Positions 34,975 through 46,340 of a DNA stretch of 64,000 nt are shown here, piece by piece; the first letter of the stretch is position 1, and each line of letters begins with the position of its first letter. The stretch is from Guyanagaster necrorhizus (Eukaryota; Basidiomycota; Agaricomycetes; Agaricales; Physalacriaceae): positions 62,001 to 126,000 of the forward strand of contig NW_025064947.1 in the NCBI RefSeq assembly GCF_019112545.1. The letters are read 5' to 3'. The position numbers and the translations under genes were made by a program. The notes under the pieces were generated by a model, which was not told the origin of the DNA, searched no databases, and was given only the letters and a program-made list of their open reading frames with translations.

Positions 34975-35433
34975 TGTTATGATTTTTCACCATTTTCCCC
35001 ACTCTAACCCCTATTTATACTTAGTCAGGGCATCTACACTCACACTTAGAACTGTGGGAGAAGCTTATTCATTTAAGGTGAGCCAATCCATCATTGTTCT
35101 CTGATGTAGTGACCAGCCCTTGAAGATGCACAATTGACCTTTTGTGTACAGTAGCAATGTCCCAGGACAATAGGCACCAGGACTCAATGACATACAATAA
35201 GTAGTCTTATATTCAATCTTACAATATATAGTATATAAGCAGGCTCACTCTTGCTGGTAATCCCCAGCTTTGAGCTAAAGTTTATCTTCATACCATTTTA
35301 CTCTTGAGCCAGTCATAAGGCCTTGTAGCACACCAATCAATATTCATATCAGTGGACTCTGCCATTTCACTCAAAGTGCAAAGTGATGACAGTTTATCCT
35401 ATGTTTATAATCATGTGCAGCTTGGGTCTAATA
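34975..35433 (+). repeat. G7 5' LTR
   Basis: 459 bp, starts TGTTATGATT and ends GGTCTAATA (TAACA in relatives). Confidence 0.85.
35232..35278 (+). promoter_or_regulatory. G7 TATA box and predicted transcript start motif
   Basis: TATATAAG at 35232-35239 lies 34 bp before AGCTTTGAGCTAA (35266-35278). The spacing fits transcription starting at or next to this motif. The same pair, at the same spacing, is in the LTRs of G1, G4 and G6. Confidence 0.65.
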
Positions 35434-35434
35434 A

Positions 35435-35447
35435 TTAGCTCAAAGCT
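35435..35447 (+). promoter_or_regulatory. G7 primer-binding site complementary to its own transcript start
   Basis: TTAGCTCAAAGCT, one base after the LTR, is a perfect 13-base reverse complement of 35266-35278. Confidence 0.7.
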
Positions 35448-35487
35448 TCTTCCTTTTCCTCATGCACAATAGTGTGGAGGAAACTAA

Positions 35488-36371
35488 ATGTCATCCATCA
35501 ACCCAGAATCTCCAAACTTTGACCACAGGTTCTTGGAACTCCTTGCCTCCATCATCAGAACACTGTTAGGCTTACTGGTGATCATCCAGCTTTGCTGAGG
35601 ACAACAATCCATCACCACTTGGACAGTCAGACACTACTAAGAATTCCAGAACATCCACTGCATTCTCCAAAATGTCACATCCAACCTCCCCCTCTATGAC
35701 ATCCCAGTCACTCCCAGAACCTCCTATCAGTCCATGATGAGAACTGTACCCCAAACTGAGCCTAAGAGAATGGATTTGCAGAGCACTCCACAAGAAGAAA
35801 GACACTAGTATCCCTCAGGACCCCAACAAACCAACAGCCAAAATAGTAACCCTTGCATCACAGGATTCAGGAACCCATGGGTCCCACTGCAGGTCCCTAA
35901 CCATGAGGATGAGGACCCCAACAACTTCTTCAATGACATGCTCTCTGATAATTCTGCCTCTGCAGAGCATGGGATTGAAAACTGTGCCTGGGACTCCCTT
36001 GATGTCACTAGGGTGGCTTCAAGACCCCAACCCATTTCACCCACACACTCCAGACATGACTCTCTCTACACAACCCTGCAGTCCAGTCTGCACCTCCAGT
36101 CTGAAACCCCATATACCCCAGACATGGAGCCAGGAAGGGGACACACCAGTTGGGGACTGACCATCCAAGATATCATTGACAACTTCTCCAGAGATTTCAC
36201 CAAAGAAGAGCTCTGAGCAGCCAGCAAGGAGGTCCTTGCAGACCTTAACTGGGGAGCAGAAGAGCAAGCATGGATGAAAGCCCTCCATTACAACAACTTA
36301 TATGATGTGCAGTATCATTGACAACAGCAAGAGCTTGAGGCTGCTGAGTGGGGCACCTCAAGCTCCCAATG
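35488..36371 (+). pseudogene. G7 gag
   Basis: ATG 35488 opens MSSINPESPNFDHRFLELLA, then a hydrophobic stretch (LLGLLVIIQLC) before the first TGA. Readable blocks follow: HDSLYTTLQSS, WGLTIQDIIDNFSRDFTKEE and NNLYDVQYH, with TGA at Arg/Trp positions. The 92-codon frame 35938-36216 is the best-kept part. It ends inside the Gln-rich coiled-coil segment. It shows fewer stops than G1 gag. Confidence 0.7.
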
Positions 36372-37420
36372 ATGTGCTTGATAACAGCTAAATAACTAAG
36401 AGAGGTGAATGAGAAATGAACTCTCAAACACCAACATCTAACCATTCAATACACAGTCACCAAATACAGTTGAGGTCGGTTGTTTTGAGTATGATAGAAG
36501 CACTCTTGCAGTCTTGAGTAAAATCAAAGAAACAGTCAATAAAGACAGTTATTTAACTCTATCTTGCTTTCAAAGATGCAATACTCATAAGAGTAGTTTA
36601 TAGCAATGTTTAAGTATAATTAGGACTTAGAACCAATGCACAATTGCACTCCAAATCAACTTAGAATATTCCAAAACCCAATAAACTCTAAAACCCAAAT
36701 ACTAAGTCTATCAAGCACTTAGGCTTGACTAGCTGCACTCTTGGCTGGCTAGCAGTCCTCAAAACCAAAGAACTTGTATTCTGATACTGAAACCCTTATA
36801 GTTTGGAACCCAAATTAATCCAAAACCCAAAATACAGTTATTATTCCAATCCAATCCTCTCTCTAAGTGACAAAGCAACTTAAATAAATTGCTAAGTCAA
36901 AGCAGAACTCAAAATCCATTGTCCCAGAGACTAGCTACAGTGGGCTAGAAGGCCTGAACATGGGGGTGGGTCGCTTGCTTACTATTTCCCCCCCATTCCC
37001 TTCTTTTATACATCAACAACAGGTACAGAATCTATAAATAAAGTATTCAAAATAATATTTCTCCTGTTTAAAGCGGAATCACGCCATTATTCCGGAATGG
37101 CAGCACTCCTGGACTCCCCTAGGCTTGCCCAGACCCACCTGGCCACCGCACAGCTTTATTTTAAGCCTACAGTGCCTGTGGGTACCTAACTCCTTTCTGT
37201 CTACTCAGAGTTTTAATCCTCTGAGTTATTCTTAGTAGCTTGATCGATCAGGCCCAATCAGGCCCGGTCAACCGGTCCTATCCACTCTATTCCTCTCAAT
37301 TCTAAGTCCCTTAGGTCACCTGATACCTAGAAAATTTGGACTTAGGCATTTGAGTCAAAACTCAGAGTGCTAGCCACAGATGATTGGGTCTCTCTTCTTA
37401 CTGCTTCTGGATGATGCTAT
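36372..37420. other. CpG-retaining unassigned segment, left part
   Basis: Unrelated to the flanking gag. It holds clusters of CpG (36476, 36969, 37074-37146, 37242-37276) that the rest of the window lacks. It is GC-richer near 37070-37280 (CACCGCACAG, GGCCCGGTCAACCGGTCC). GGACTTAG-type words recur here and in 44142-44510, so element P probably split one unit. No open frame or termini are recognised; a long noncoding LTR is a reasonable guess. Confidence 0.45.
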
Positions 37421-37707
37421 TGTAGGTAAAGACTTGGCTATTACACTTTAAGATTTGGATGGACACCAGAGAAGATGAGAGGAGATGGATTCCATTGGCA
37501 CCAAGTAGCTACATACTTATACTATTTGTAGAGTGGCATGTAATAAGACAAGGGTAACTGGCAAAGACAATGTAAAATATTGAAAGAAAGGGGGAGGCTA
37601 ACTAATAGTGATAAGTAAACACTGTATAGACAAAGAAAGGTAAAAGCAAGATAAGGTAACAAAGGAAATGGTCAAAGAAATGGTCTAGAGTGGGTGAATC
37701 CTCTACA
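37421..37707 (-). repeat. P 3' LTR
   Basis: 287 bp, pairs with 43855-44141. Confidence 0.9.
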
Positions 37708-39857
37708 TCCCATACAAACTTCAATTTTCAGCCTCTGGGCCAAAACATGCATCATATTGTGTGTCATTGATGTCATCATCAAAAATTCCCATGAGGTGTG
37801 ACATGTCCATGAACTTGGTGACCTTGAACTCATTCCTCAATCTTATATAGTAGGGTATGAGCCAAAAAGCTGCAAATTTAAGCTAAAATACTGTGCCATC
37901 CAGCTCTGCAAGATAGTATGCTCCTCCTTGGATGTGCTGGACTACAACTATAGGACCAAAGTAGCAAGGACAAAACTTTCTGTTGGTGCCAACTTCGATT
38001 TTCTTGTTAAGGACAAGGACTAGGGCACTGGGCTTGAAGTTGTAGTCATGGATGATGTTTATAAATTGCTGCTGAAAGTCCTTAATCAATTGGAATCTGG
38101 CTCTGATGATGTGGTGCTCAAGGTTAGCTAAGTCTTCATCCCATTTCTCAAGTTGACATGTGCACATGTACAACAGCTTGGACTCAGATACTTTCCTGGT
38201 GATCTCAGGGAATAAGAATGTCATAAGCAGGATGTCAAATGGGAGGAGTGGTTTGACACCATGGGCTGCAAAGAAGGGAGAAGTATGTGTGTGGTGAGAT
38301 GTCATGATTCAGTCAGCCCAAAAGACCAGGTGAGCCTTACTTGGCCAGACTTGTTTTTTCTCTTTACACAGCTTCTTCAGTGCATCACGAATGGGCCAGT
38401 GTGCAACCTTGAGGAGGCCATTAGCTTGAGGGTTGTAGACTGAAATATGGATGTGGTGGATGCTGTATGTCTTCACCAGGTATTCCACTGCAGTGACCAT
38501 TGGAGGTCCATTATCTGTGACAAGGATCTCTGCAATACCACCCTAATAACACAAGATTTCTTTAAAGATGAATCAGCCAACTGTTTTGCCTGTCTCAGCT
38601 GAAAGCATCTGGAACTTGGGCCAGTGAGTGAGGCTACACCTCCCTTGAATGATGTATTGATATCTGGAAGCCTTTGGTAGATGCATGATGTCAATATGGC
38701 ACTTCTGGAACAGGTCTGCAGGCATGGATATCTTCAGAGGTAAGCATACATGTTCTGTGGACTCTAGTTGACACTCATAGCATGTCTTCAGGTATCATCA
38801 TATGTCATCATTCATTCCTAGCCACCAAAAATGGTCTTAGAGCTGTCATCAGGTCAGGTAGAATCCCTTTTGATGACCTAGTTTATCATGGCCAGCACAG
38901 AGGATTGCCAGCCATTCAGAATGCAGAATGACAAGCTGATGTCAACCTCCTGGATTATGGTGGAACAGTTTCTCCCCAAGAATGAAGAACTAGCAGGCCT
39001 GCTGCTGGAGTGCTGGGAGTCTTGTTTGTGAGACTGATGGCAGGCATTCAAGCTTCATGAGATAGTGCTGAATGTGGGCTATGGCAAGTTCCCATGGTGC
39101 ATGCTTCTCATTCCATGAGGGTAGGTCTTCATTGTTGATTCTAGAAACAGTTGCTGCAAATGCCTGTGAAGGCAGGGTCCCCTGTGATAGACCATTGGAT
39201 ATACTAACTTTCTCACACAGAAATGTCACTACCCAAATGCTGCAACCTAATATGTCATCATTGATCCAGTCTTCCACTTCATCATCTGGTATGTCCTCTA
39301 TGTCCTTTGTGTGCTTGCACCTTGACAAACCATCCAGTCCTTTGAAGCATTCTGCCAGGATGTGGATCAAGATGAAGTTGAACATGAGAATGGCTGCAAT
39401 CCATCTGTTGACTGACATGTTTTGGTGTAGGTCAGGATTATTAAGCATACTCTTAATATACTTAGCATCCATTTCCACAATAAAGTGCTCAAGGCCAACC
39501 AGATAAATTCATACAGCATGCAAGGCATGCCACAGCCCACAAAGTTCAATCTTTGCCTGTGAGTAGCATAATTCAACATTGGACCAGGCTAATGATCCAA
39601 AATGAGTGATGCATCAACAGTCATCAATCTCTTCTTGTTGTAGCAGAAATCCACAAGCAATTTCCAACAAGTCCACAGAGAGTATGACATTTCAACCAGA
39701 AGTGTAGTTGATAGGATGTATTGCTGGGCAGGTGGCAATGGCAGATTTCAAGGTATTCATAGCATCTTGCTGCTTCTGAGCCCAAGTGAAGGGGATGTCA
39801 TGGAGAGTGACCCTGACAAGTGGCCATGCAATAGCAGTGAAGTCCTGAATCCATATC
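37708..39857 (-). pseudogene. P pol C-terminal half: RNase H/connection and integrase
   Basis: Minus strand. Connection and RNase H: IQDFTAIAWPL and FTWAQKQQDAMNTLKSAI (39692-39860), then EMDAKYIKSMLNNPD and IHILAECFKGLDGLSRC (38990-39478). Integrase core: CHIDIMHLPKASRYQY near 38695, LVTDNGPPMVTAVEYL near 38500 and YNPQANGLLKVAHWPIRDAL, where the catalytic Glu position (family NGxxE) is changed. C-terminal domain: ANLEHHIIRARFQL, YNFKPSALVLVLN and GGAYYLAELDGTVF (37883-38305), the GPY/F-type module. A few TGA/TAG codons interrupt it; the 140-codon C-terminal frame is intact. About 280 bp of nothing recognisable follow before the LTR. Confidence 0.75.
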
Positions 39858-39860
39858 TGA

Positions 39861-41662
39861 TGACATGCTCTCATCATGTTCAGGCATGTAAAATTGTGAA
39901 AATTGTGAATACATGGACTGCATTCCAGTCCAGTAAGCATGTAACAGAAAATAGGACTAGAGCACACAGAAGCCTAGCTATCATAATGCTAAACTGAAGT
40001 AACAATAAGCAGAGTGCATGGCCTAGTAACAGACTAATACCAGAGGGGTTAGGTTGCATGTGAGATCCCAGCACTTGGCCCTAAATGCACTAATACTATT
40101 ATGAAAGGACATGCTAAAAATAAAAAGACTATGATTGAAATATGATTGGCAGTCCTGATCACATTGATCAATGATGCACTGATGGAACATGCTTTAGAAC
40201 AGAGAACTGAGACCCAAAGAAAGGTATCTAAATAATAGAGTGCTGAACAGAGAAATGACATGATGGCAACAAAGGAATAGATAGAGGAATACTACCCTCA
40301 GAGATGAATAGCATGTGTACTGCTCAGAGACTTGCATGCATACTTACTGTGCCTTAGCATGCTGAACATAGTGAGGGACTCCACATCATACTGTGGTATG
40401 ACACTTACCATATTGGATAAGTTAATTAATGCATGTCAGGCCAGAAGCAGTGCAATTTTTGAGCCAGAGGGAATTTTGAGACATGAAAGAAGAGAACATA
40501 ACTATTGTGGCTGACTCCAGACATGAGAGATAACTCCAGGGGTCCAGAACAGTTTACTGCTGTCAGAGATGTGTCACTAAGGCAAGAAGAAAGTGAGCAG
40601 ACCTGGCAAGGCCAGCTAGCTGATGTCAGCTAGCAAAGAAACAGCAGGCACAGCCCTCACCCAGAAGAGAATAAGCACAGTGACTGCGATATGCATGCAA
40701 ATAATACCCATGGGATCTGGCATGGAGTCCTGTGCTTTGAAGATACCATAGTAGGATTGTATTAATAAGTACCATAGTAGAGTATTTAAATATGGTATTG
40801 TATGAGTAGAAGAGGCAAGTTTCTGACCCCCACAGTTGCAGTGTATTGGGCACAGAAAGCCTTGCACTCTAGCTCTGGGTTTGTGTTAGTAACTTTGAAT
40901 GAGAGAATAAACTTATTATTGAATATCCTTGAGAGAGCTGTAAGAACTAAGTGAGGCATTGAAGCTTGCAAAGGACTTGAGCCCAGTTTGATAAGAGGTT
41001 TTTGATTGCACTCTAACCTGAGAATAAGAGAGTGGTGTCTGAAGGGCATCATCTTGAGTTTTTGAGGTATTTGTGATGAGTGGTGCTACAGGCAGCAGAG
41101 GTTCAAACCCTTTGGTCTGTTGGATGGGGTTTTATTGTGTTTTGTGTCTCTGGATTGCATAGGTTTGAATCCTGTGGATCTATGATCAGTTTGGAAACCT
41201 GTGAACAGAGATCTGTGCTTTTGGTCACTTGTAGACATGCTTGTGATTGGTTTTTGCTTAGGGCACAAAGCCTTGAGTTGCGTATTGTGTGTGTTAGGGA
41301 TTTGAGTTGATCTGAGCTGTGCTTAGAACCATTTGAGAGTTTTGAAGGAGTGCTTCAACATATTGTATTGAGTTGTGATACCCTTTGCCTTGAGGTCTGG
41401 CAACACCAGTTGCCACCTCTTGTTTTGATAAAATGAAAAGCCTTGAGACTTAAAAAGACCTCAGACTGTTGTAAGCATGCTATTGCCATTCGCATGCTGT
41501 GATCTCATTGAAGAAGACAATTATATTTGTTGAATACTACTTTTATCACATTATAATCCTCCTATGAACTAAGAGTTTTGTGTGTGTGTTAGTGTGAGTG
41601 TGGACAGTGGATAATGCTCTGCTATATCCATTTTCACCTTGCATGCACTCAAATCCTCTTTA
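39861..41662 (+). repeat. M repeat, copy 2, in element P
   Basis: About 1.8 kb; TGACATGCTC (or TGATGACATG from 39858) to ATCCTCTTTA. It lies between the P connection region and the P protease, replacing the reverse transcriptase. Flanks are ATATC and ACATC, so a duplication is doubtful. B-box-like words at 41100 and 41162. Confidence 0.7.
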
Positions 41663-42312
41663 ACATCAAGGCCATATTCTTCTGCCAGATCCTGGTGGAT
41701 GACCATGATTTCAGAGCTCTCATCTAGCAGGGCAGGTTCTGATTGTTTTCCAGCAATGGAGACATTTATGGTGCACAATAGCATGGCATATTTGAGTACA
41801 GGAGGAGTGGAAATGGCCTGAGTAAGGGTGGTTGTTGCCTGAATTGGTACATGACTCATCTTCTTGTGCATTATAGCTTCTTTTGCCAAATCTTTACTGA
41901 TAGCATATAGGTCTTGTACTGGGAGTGTGATGGGTGTGTCCAGGATCTTCTGGTATACTCAAAGAATGGCTGTTGGGTCATCCAATAGGGACTTGTTTCT
42001 GTATGTAGGCTGGTATTCATTCAGTAAGGGAGCTTCTTCTTGTATTTTCTGATCTGACTTTCTTTCGGTAAATAAGGCTTTTTTGTTCTTCTTCTTCTGG
42101 GTTGTCATTGCCACTATTCCTGTGCATTCTTCAGAATCTTCTATATTGACATTGGTGCATTCTATCCTAAGGAAACCCCACCAGACATCATCACTTTCTT
42201 TGGTGAGTATAGCAACATATGCAATGTCAGGCTCATTATTTACTTCTTCTATAAAAGCCATCATGGGGCACTCAGAGCCTTTGTCAATCACTGTATGGTC
42301 TAAAAATCCCAT
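41663..42312 (-). pseudogene. P protease region
   Basis: Minus strand: LCTINVSIAGKQSEPALLDE then SSEIMVIHQDLAEEYGLDVK. This is a retroviral-type aspartic protease where family members read LLDSGSEIN; here Ser-Gly is changed to Glu-Ser, which removes the catalytic D-S/T-G. Frameshifts separate it from the upstream acidic block (117 codons, 41959-42312). Confidence 0.65.
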
Positions 42313-43764
42313 GAGGCAGGCTGAGCAGTTGGAGGATTGGGAGCAGACTGGGAGGTAGTTGGAGAGGGCAGCAGTCCACCAAAGACTCCATCAACAGTGG
42401 CCTTCAAGCATGTGTGCTGCTGGGCATGACAGATGGGGCTACTGTCACAGAAACAGAACCTTTGGTTTACAAGGATGATATGGCCAACCTTGATGTAGAG
42501 TGGGACCCAGATGCAGTCAGCTATGAAGTGGTTGGGCTTGCCACAGAAGAAACAGCTAGCAGGTTGTGCAGGAAAGAGGGATGTGTTTTGTGCCTGCAAT
42601 GCAGGATTCTTGAACTGGTATATTGTTGCAAAAGTCAAACCAGTCTGGGGGGCTAATGATTGAACCAGAGGCTGCAAGGGTGCCTGAGTGAGCAACAGTT
42701 TCTCCAGAGCAGCTTGAAGGTCATCAACAGTGACTCCAGCCACTTTCTTGGTGTGGGTATCTGAAGAGTTTTTGACTGGAGCAGGGCTATCACTGTCTGA
42801 ATCTGAGCCCTTGCTGTCAGAGGCAGTGGCTTTCTTCCCTTTTCAGTGGTGTGAATGAGTCAGAGAGCTGTCTGAGTCTGAGTCAGTATCATAGATGGTG
42901 GATCAGAGCACCCAATGGCCTGCCTCCATTACATTCTTGATGGAAGAGGGTTCATCATAGTCCCAGCTGGAATCGACATGACAGATGCAGTCCTGTATAT
43001 GCTCCCTAGTGCGATGGTCAAAGCCCTTTCAGAAGATATGCTGCTCTTCATTTTCAGCTATGACTCCCTTCTTGCACAAGGCTTTGGCTATAGGTTTGAA
43101 CTGGCAGTGGTGGCACTCCAGATCCTCAATTTTAGACATCTCACAGTGGTGCCATTTTTTGGCAAGGTCCTGGAATTCATGTAGGGAGTGTTTATGCTGT
43201 CAGGAGGTGTAGAATTCCTCAGTAAGGTCAGCTTTGAACATGCACCAGTTACATTTAGCCAACTCATTGTCATATCCATCAGATGTTTTCCACAGGCATT
43301 TACCTTCTGAATCAGCATAGGATAGGATTGTGTGGACATGTTCATTGTCTGTGAGGGCATGCAGCTTCACAAGGTGATCAAATTCATCCAAGAAGTTGTC
43401 TAGCTCATCAAGATCCAGTGATGAGAACCTGAGAGCCTCTTTGGAATATGGTGCTGGCATTGCACCAATCCCAGAAGGTGTATGTATAGCAAGGGCAGAG
43501 GCAGCAGTAGCAGTGGGTGCAGTGGCAGTAATAGGTGTGGTCATGGTAGTGGTGGTAGGAGCAGCAGGTGGCATTACCAGCAGTGGCAGTACTGAGAGGG
43601 AGGCAGGTGCATCAGTGAAACAAAGGTGCTGTAGTCTGGCTGGAAGGGCAGAGGGGGTGTCCACCACTTTAGCAGTTGCTGGCTGTACCTGTGTGCGAGT
43701 GGTGCATAAGAGATGCTCTGGGTTGTCTATTGGGGTGGTGAGATTCATGTCTCAAGCACAATGA
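42300..43764 (-). pseudogene. P gag with CCHC knuckle
   Basis: Minus strand. A 182-codon frame (43200-43748) opens MNLTTPIDNPEHLL, has an Ala/Thr/Pro-rich part (PTTTTMTTPITATAPTATA), then capsid-like LDLDELDNFLDEFDHLVKLH. After stops, ECHHCQFKPIAKALCKKG and a Ser/Asp-rich linker (DTDSDSDSS). The 147-codon frame 42300-42743 carries CFFCGKPNHFIADC (C-x2-C-x4-H-x4-C, intact) and a Pro-rich tail. The order and knuckle identify gag; the sequence differs clearly from that of the G family. Confidence 0.78.
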
Positions 43765-43835
43765 CAGGTGGAAGGAGGACCAAGTGTTGATGACATGGTG
43801 GATGTGTTAAGGGTCTGTAGGTGAATGGCTGTTCA

Positions 43836-43852
43836 GGTTGCAGTGGGCTCCA
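43836..43852 (-). promoter_or_regulatory. P primer-binding site, tRNA type
   Basis: Two bases inside the 5' LTR the minus strand reads TGGAGCCCACTGCAACC. The leading TGG pairs with a tRNA CCA end, unlike the G family. The tRNA identity is not determined. Confidence 0.6.
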
Positions 43853-43854
43853 GA

Positions 43855-44141
43855 TGTAGGTAAAGGCTTGGCTATTACACCTTAAGATTTGGATGGACAC
43901 CAGAGAAGATGGGGGGAGATGGATTCCATTGGCACCAAGTAGCTATGTATTTATACTATTTGTAGAGTGGCATGTAATAAGACAAGAGTAACTGGCAAAG
44001 ACAATATAAAATATTGAAAGAGAGGGGAAGGCTAACTAATAGTGACAGGTAAAAACTGTATAGACAAAGAAAGGTAAAAGCAAGGTAAGGTAACAAAGAA
44101 AATGGTCAAAGAAATGGTCTAGAGCAGGTGAATCCTCTACA
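43855..44141 (-). repeat. P 5' LTR
   Basis: 287 bp, pairs with 37421-37707, differing by a few transitions. Confidence 0.9.
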
Positions 44142-44510
44142 CTATCTTTACTCAATACTCCACAACTGGCTATGGTATTATGCCTCTAGCTGTCTTAGAA
44201 TATACTTGTCTTAGTGGTATGTAGAATTAGCCCTATTTGAGATACTATTTCTAAGTCCAACTTGGACTTAGTATTTCTCCAGATGTGGTGCAGAACTTTT
44301 CTAAGTTCAAACCTGACTTAGGATTTTTATCCTTAGGCCATGTTATTTTACAAAGTCTCTTTTGGACTTAGTATTAGTGACTAACATGACTATCAGCTCA
44401 AAGCCTCAGCCATAGTCCTCTACTGGCTAATGATTCTCAGTTACTAGTATATTCTAGTGTGTTATGCAGAATTTGCAAATTATAGGGCTAGGCAGGTACC
44501 CTGCATATCA
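44142..44510. other. unassigned segment, right part, split by P
   Basis: Continues 36372-37420 across P (shared CTAT). GGACTTAG words recur. It joins G2 inside its chromodomain near 44511. Confidence 0.45.
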
Positions 44511-45770
44511 GTGGTGATTAAGAACTTGATCTGTTTCATAATATTCCTCATCATCAATGAGGTTGGGTGGCAGAGGAGGTGGGCATTCCTGATTTGGGAA
44601 TGCAGGCACAATGAAAGGGGTAAGGAGAGACTTGTTAAATATGTTATGGATCTTCTAATTGGATGAAAAACAGAGCTTGTAGGCAGAATTTCCAACTTGA
44701 GTGAGATTGAAAAAGGGTCCTGTGCATTTTTTGGCAAGTTTCCATTTTAGGCATGAGAGATGGAGATTGGTTGTATCCAATCAGACTTTGCCATTAATAT
44801 TATATGTGTAAGCTGAGGCATGATGTTTATCATACTGTTTTTTCATAGAGGTAGCTGTCTTTTTAAGGGCAGTCTGGGTTTCATCAGAGATCTTGGTCAT
44901 GGTAGATGCAAAGTCTAAGGCAGTGGGGGTCATAGTGTGGGTGTATTCTATACAGGAGATGTTGGAGTGTCAGCTATGGTTGATGAAGAAGGGGGTCTTG
45001 CTGATTGTGGAATGGACATGATTATTGTATTGGAAGGCCACAAGAGCAAGCCATTTCACCCAATCATCTTGGTGGTAATTAATAAACAGACAGAGGTATT
45101 TTTTGACCTCTTGGCTGACCCTCTCTGTTTGGCCATCTGTCTATAAATGATAAGCTGTAGATACATTTCATTGGATATTGAGTAGCCGATACAAGTCATC
45201 AAGGAATTTTGAGATGAATTGTGGTCCCTGATCTGAGATCATGACTTAAGGCATGCCATACTTGGCATATACCTCATCATGAAGTATTTTAGCCCATCCT
45301 TCTGATGTCAACTCCATTAAGCATAGATTGATCACCTTTGAGAACTAGTCAACAATGATGAGGATTGCATTATAACCATTGCATTCCAGTAATCTAGTAA
45401 TCATATTCACTGAGATATGGGTCCAGAGTGACTGAGGGATCTTATTCAGGTGGAGTGGTGCTGCTTGTGGTTGTGTTGATGACTTGCCTCACTGACAAGT
45501 TTTGCATCTCTTCACATACCATTCAATGTCTTGCCCCATCTTTTGCCACCAGTACTCTCACAGTACTAGCTCTTTGGTCTTGGCTACTCCTGAGTATCTC
45601 ACAGTCACATGATCATAGTATGTGGCAATAATCTCACTTTGAAGTTGTTGGTCCCTGGAAATATAGATCCATCCATCATAGCAGATCAAATTGCCCTCCT
45701 TTGTCATCCCCCACTCATGATTGAATGATGGGACCACTCATTGGTTTCAATTACTATTGTCACATGTCAA
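44511..45770 (-). pseudogene. G2 integrase and chromodomain start
   Basis: Minus strand. Zinc-finger part YDHVTVRYSGVAKTKELVL and CKTCQ (45480-45640); core HISVNMITRLLECNGYNA near 45410, where the first catalytic Asp is Asn; MISDQGPQFISKFLDDLY with the second Asp kept; TDGQTERVSQEVKKYL with the Glu kept. C-terminal part LDTTNLHLSCLKWKLAKKC (44700-44800), then PPPLPPNLIDDEEYYETDQV at the chromodomain start, lost after VLNHH. Stops occur at Arg/Trp codons. The Asp-to-Asn change fits CpG decay on the opposite strand. Confidence 0.8.
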
Positions 45771-46340
45771 ACTTTTGACTCATTCATGAATTTCCTCCTC
45801 TATTGGCATTATCATTGCTTGAAAATGTTTGGGCTTTAATAGCACCACTCTCTCATTATCATCTCCTCCTTGGTCATGGTTAACCCATTGACTGAGCAGA
45901 TCTGCTTCCTTGTTGGCAACCCCAGCCTTGTGATGGAGGGTGTACTCATACTGGGATAGTTCAGTCACCCAGCAGGCTTAGGTCTGAGCTACACCAATTA
46001 GATAATGCTGCCATTCCTCCAAAGTGAGCATTATTGTGAGTAACTCCTTATCATATATTTTATAGTTCCATTCAGTGATTGTAAGGTCCTTGGAGAGGAA
46101 GGCCACTGATTGCCATTTCTCATCTTGTTCTTTGGATAATACAGCACTGATTGCTCTCTCACTTGAGTCAGCCTCCACTCAAAACTTCCCTTCTTGGGTC
46201 AGAATCACAAGAATGACATTCTCAGCAAGTTATCATTTCAGAGCATTGAATGCCACTTGCTGGGAGGTTCCTGAGCTCCAGAGTGTGTTACTGGTCAATT
46301 GGGTTATCAGATGTATGATCCTGCTGTAGTTCCAGATAAA
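45770..46340 (-). pseudogene. G2 RNase H
   Basis: Minus strand, two open parts (45978-46178, 45780-45968): EADSSERAISAVL, YKIYDKELLTIMLTLEEW and YTLHHKAGVANKEADLLSQW. The Asp and Glu of the active site are visible. Few lesions. Confidence 0.8.

Larger units (their letters stand above)
34975..36371 (+). mobile_element. G7: chromovirus 5' part (LTR + gag), truncated
   Basis: LTR 34975-35433, self-complementary primer site, and gag from 35488 up to about 36371, where gag homology is lost at a junction with unrelated CpG-containing DNA. Pol is absent. Confidence 0.85.
37421..44141 (-). mobile_element. P: complete Ty3/gypsy-type LTR retrotransposon of a different family
   Basis: 6721 bp with two 287-bp LTRs (37421-37707, 43855-44141; minus-strand ends TGTAGAG..CCTACA) and a 4-bp duplication CTAT on both sides. 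Minus-strand order is primer site, gag with CCHC, protease, (reverse transcriptase missing), RNase H/connection, integrase. It carries M copy 2. The LTRs differ at few positions, so it is younger than G1, but coding parts are broken. No chromodomain was seen. Confidence 0.88.

Noticed and set aside
38261..39997. Plus-strand open frames (60-144 codons) across 38-40 kb
   Set aside because: They are antisense shadows of P integrase and RNase H.
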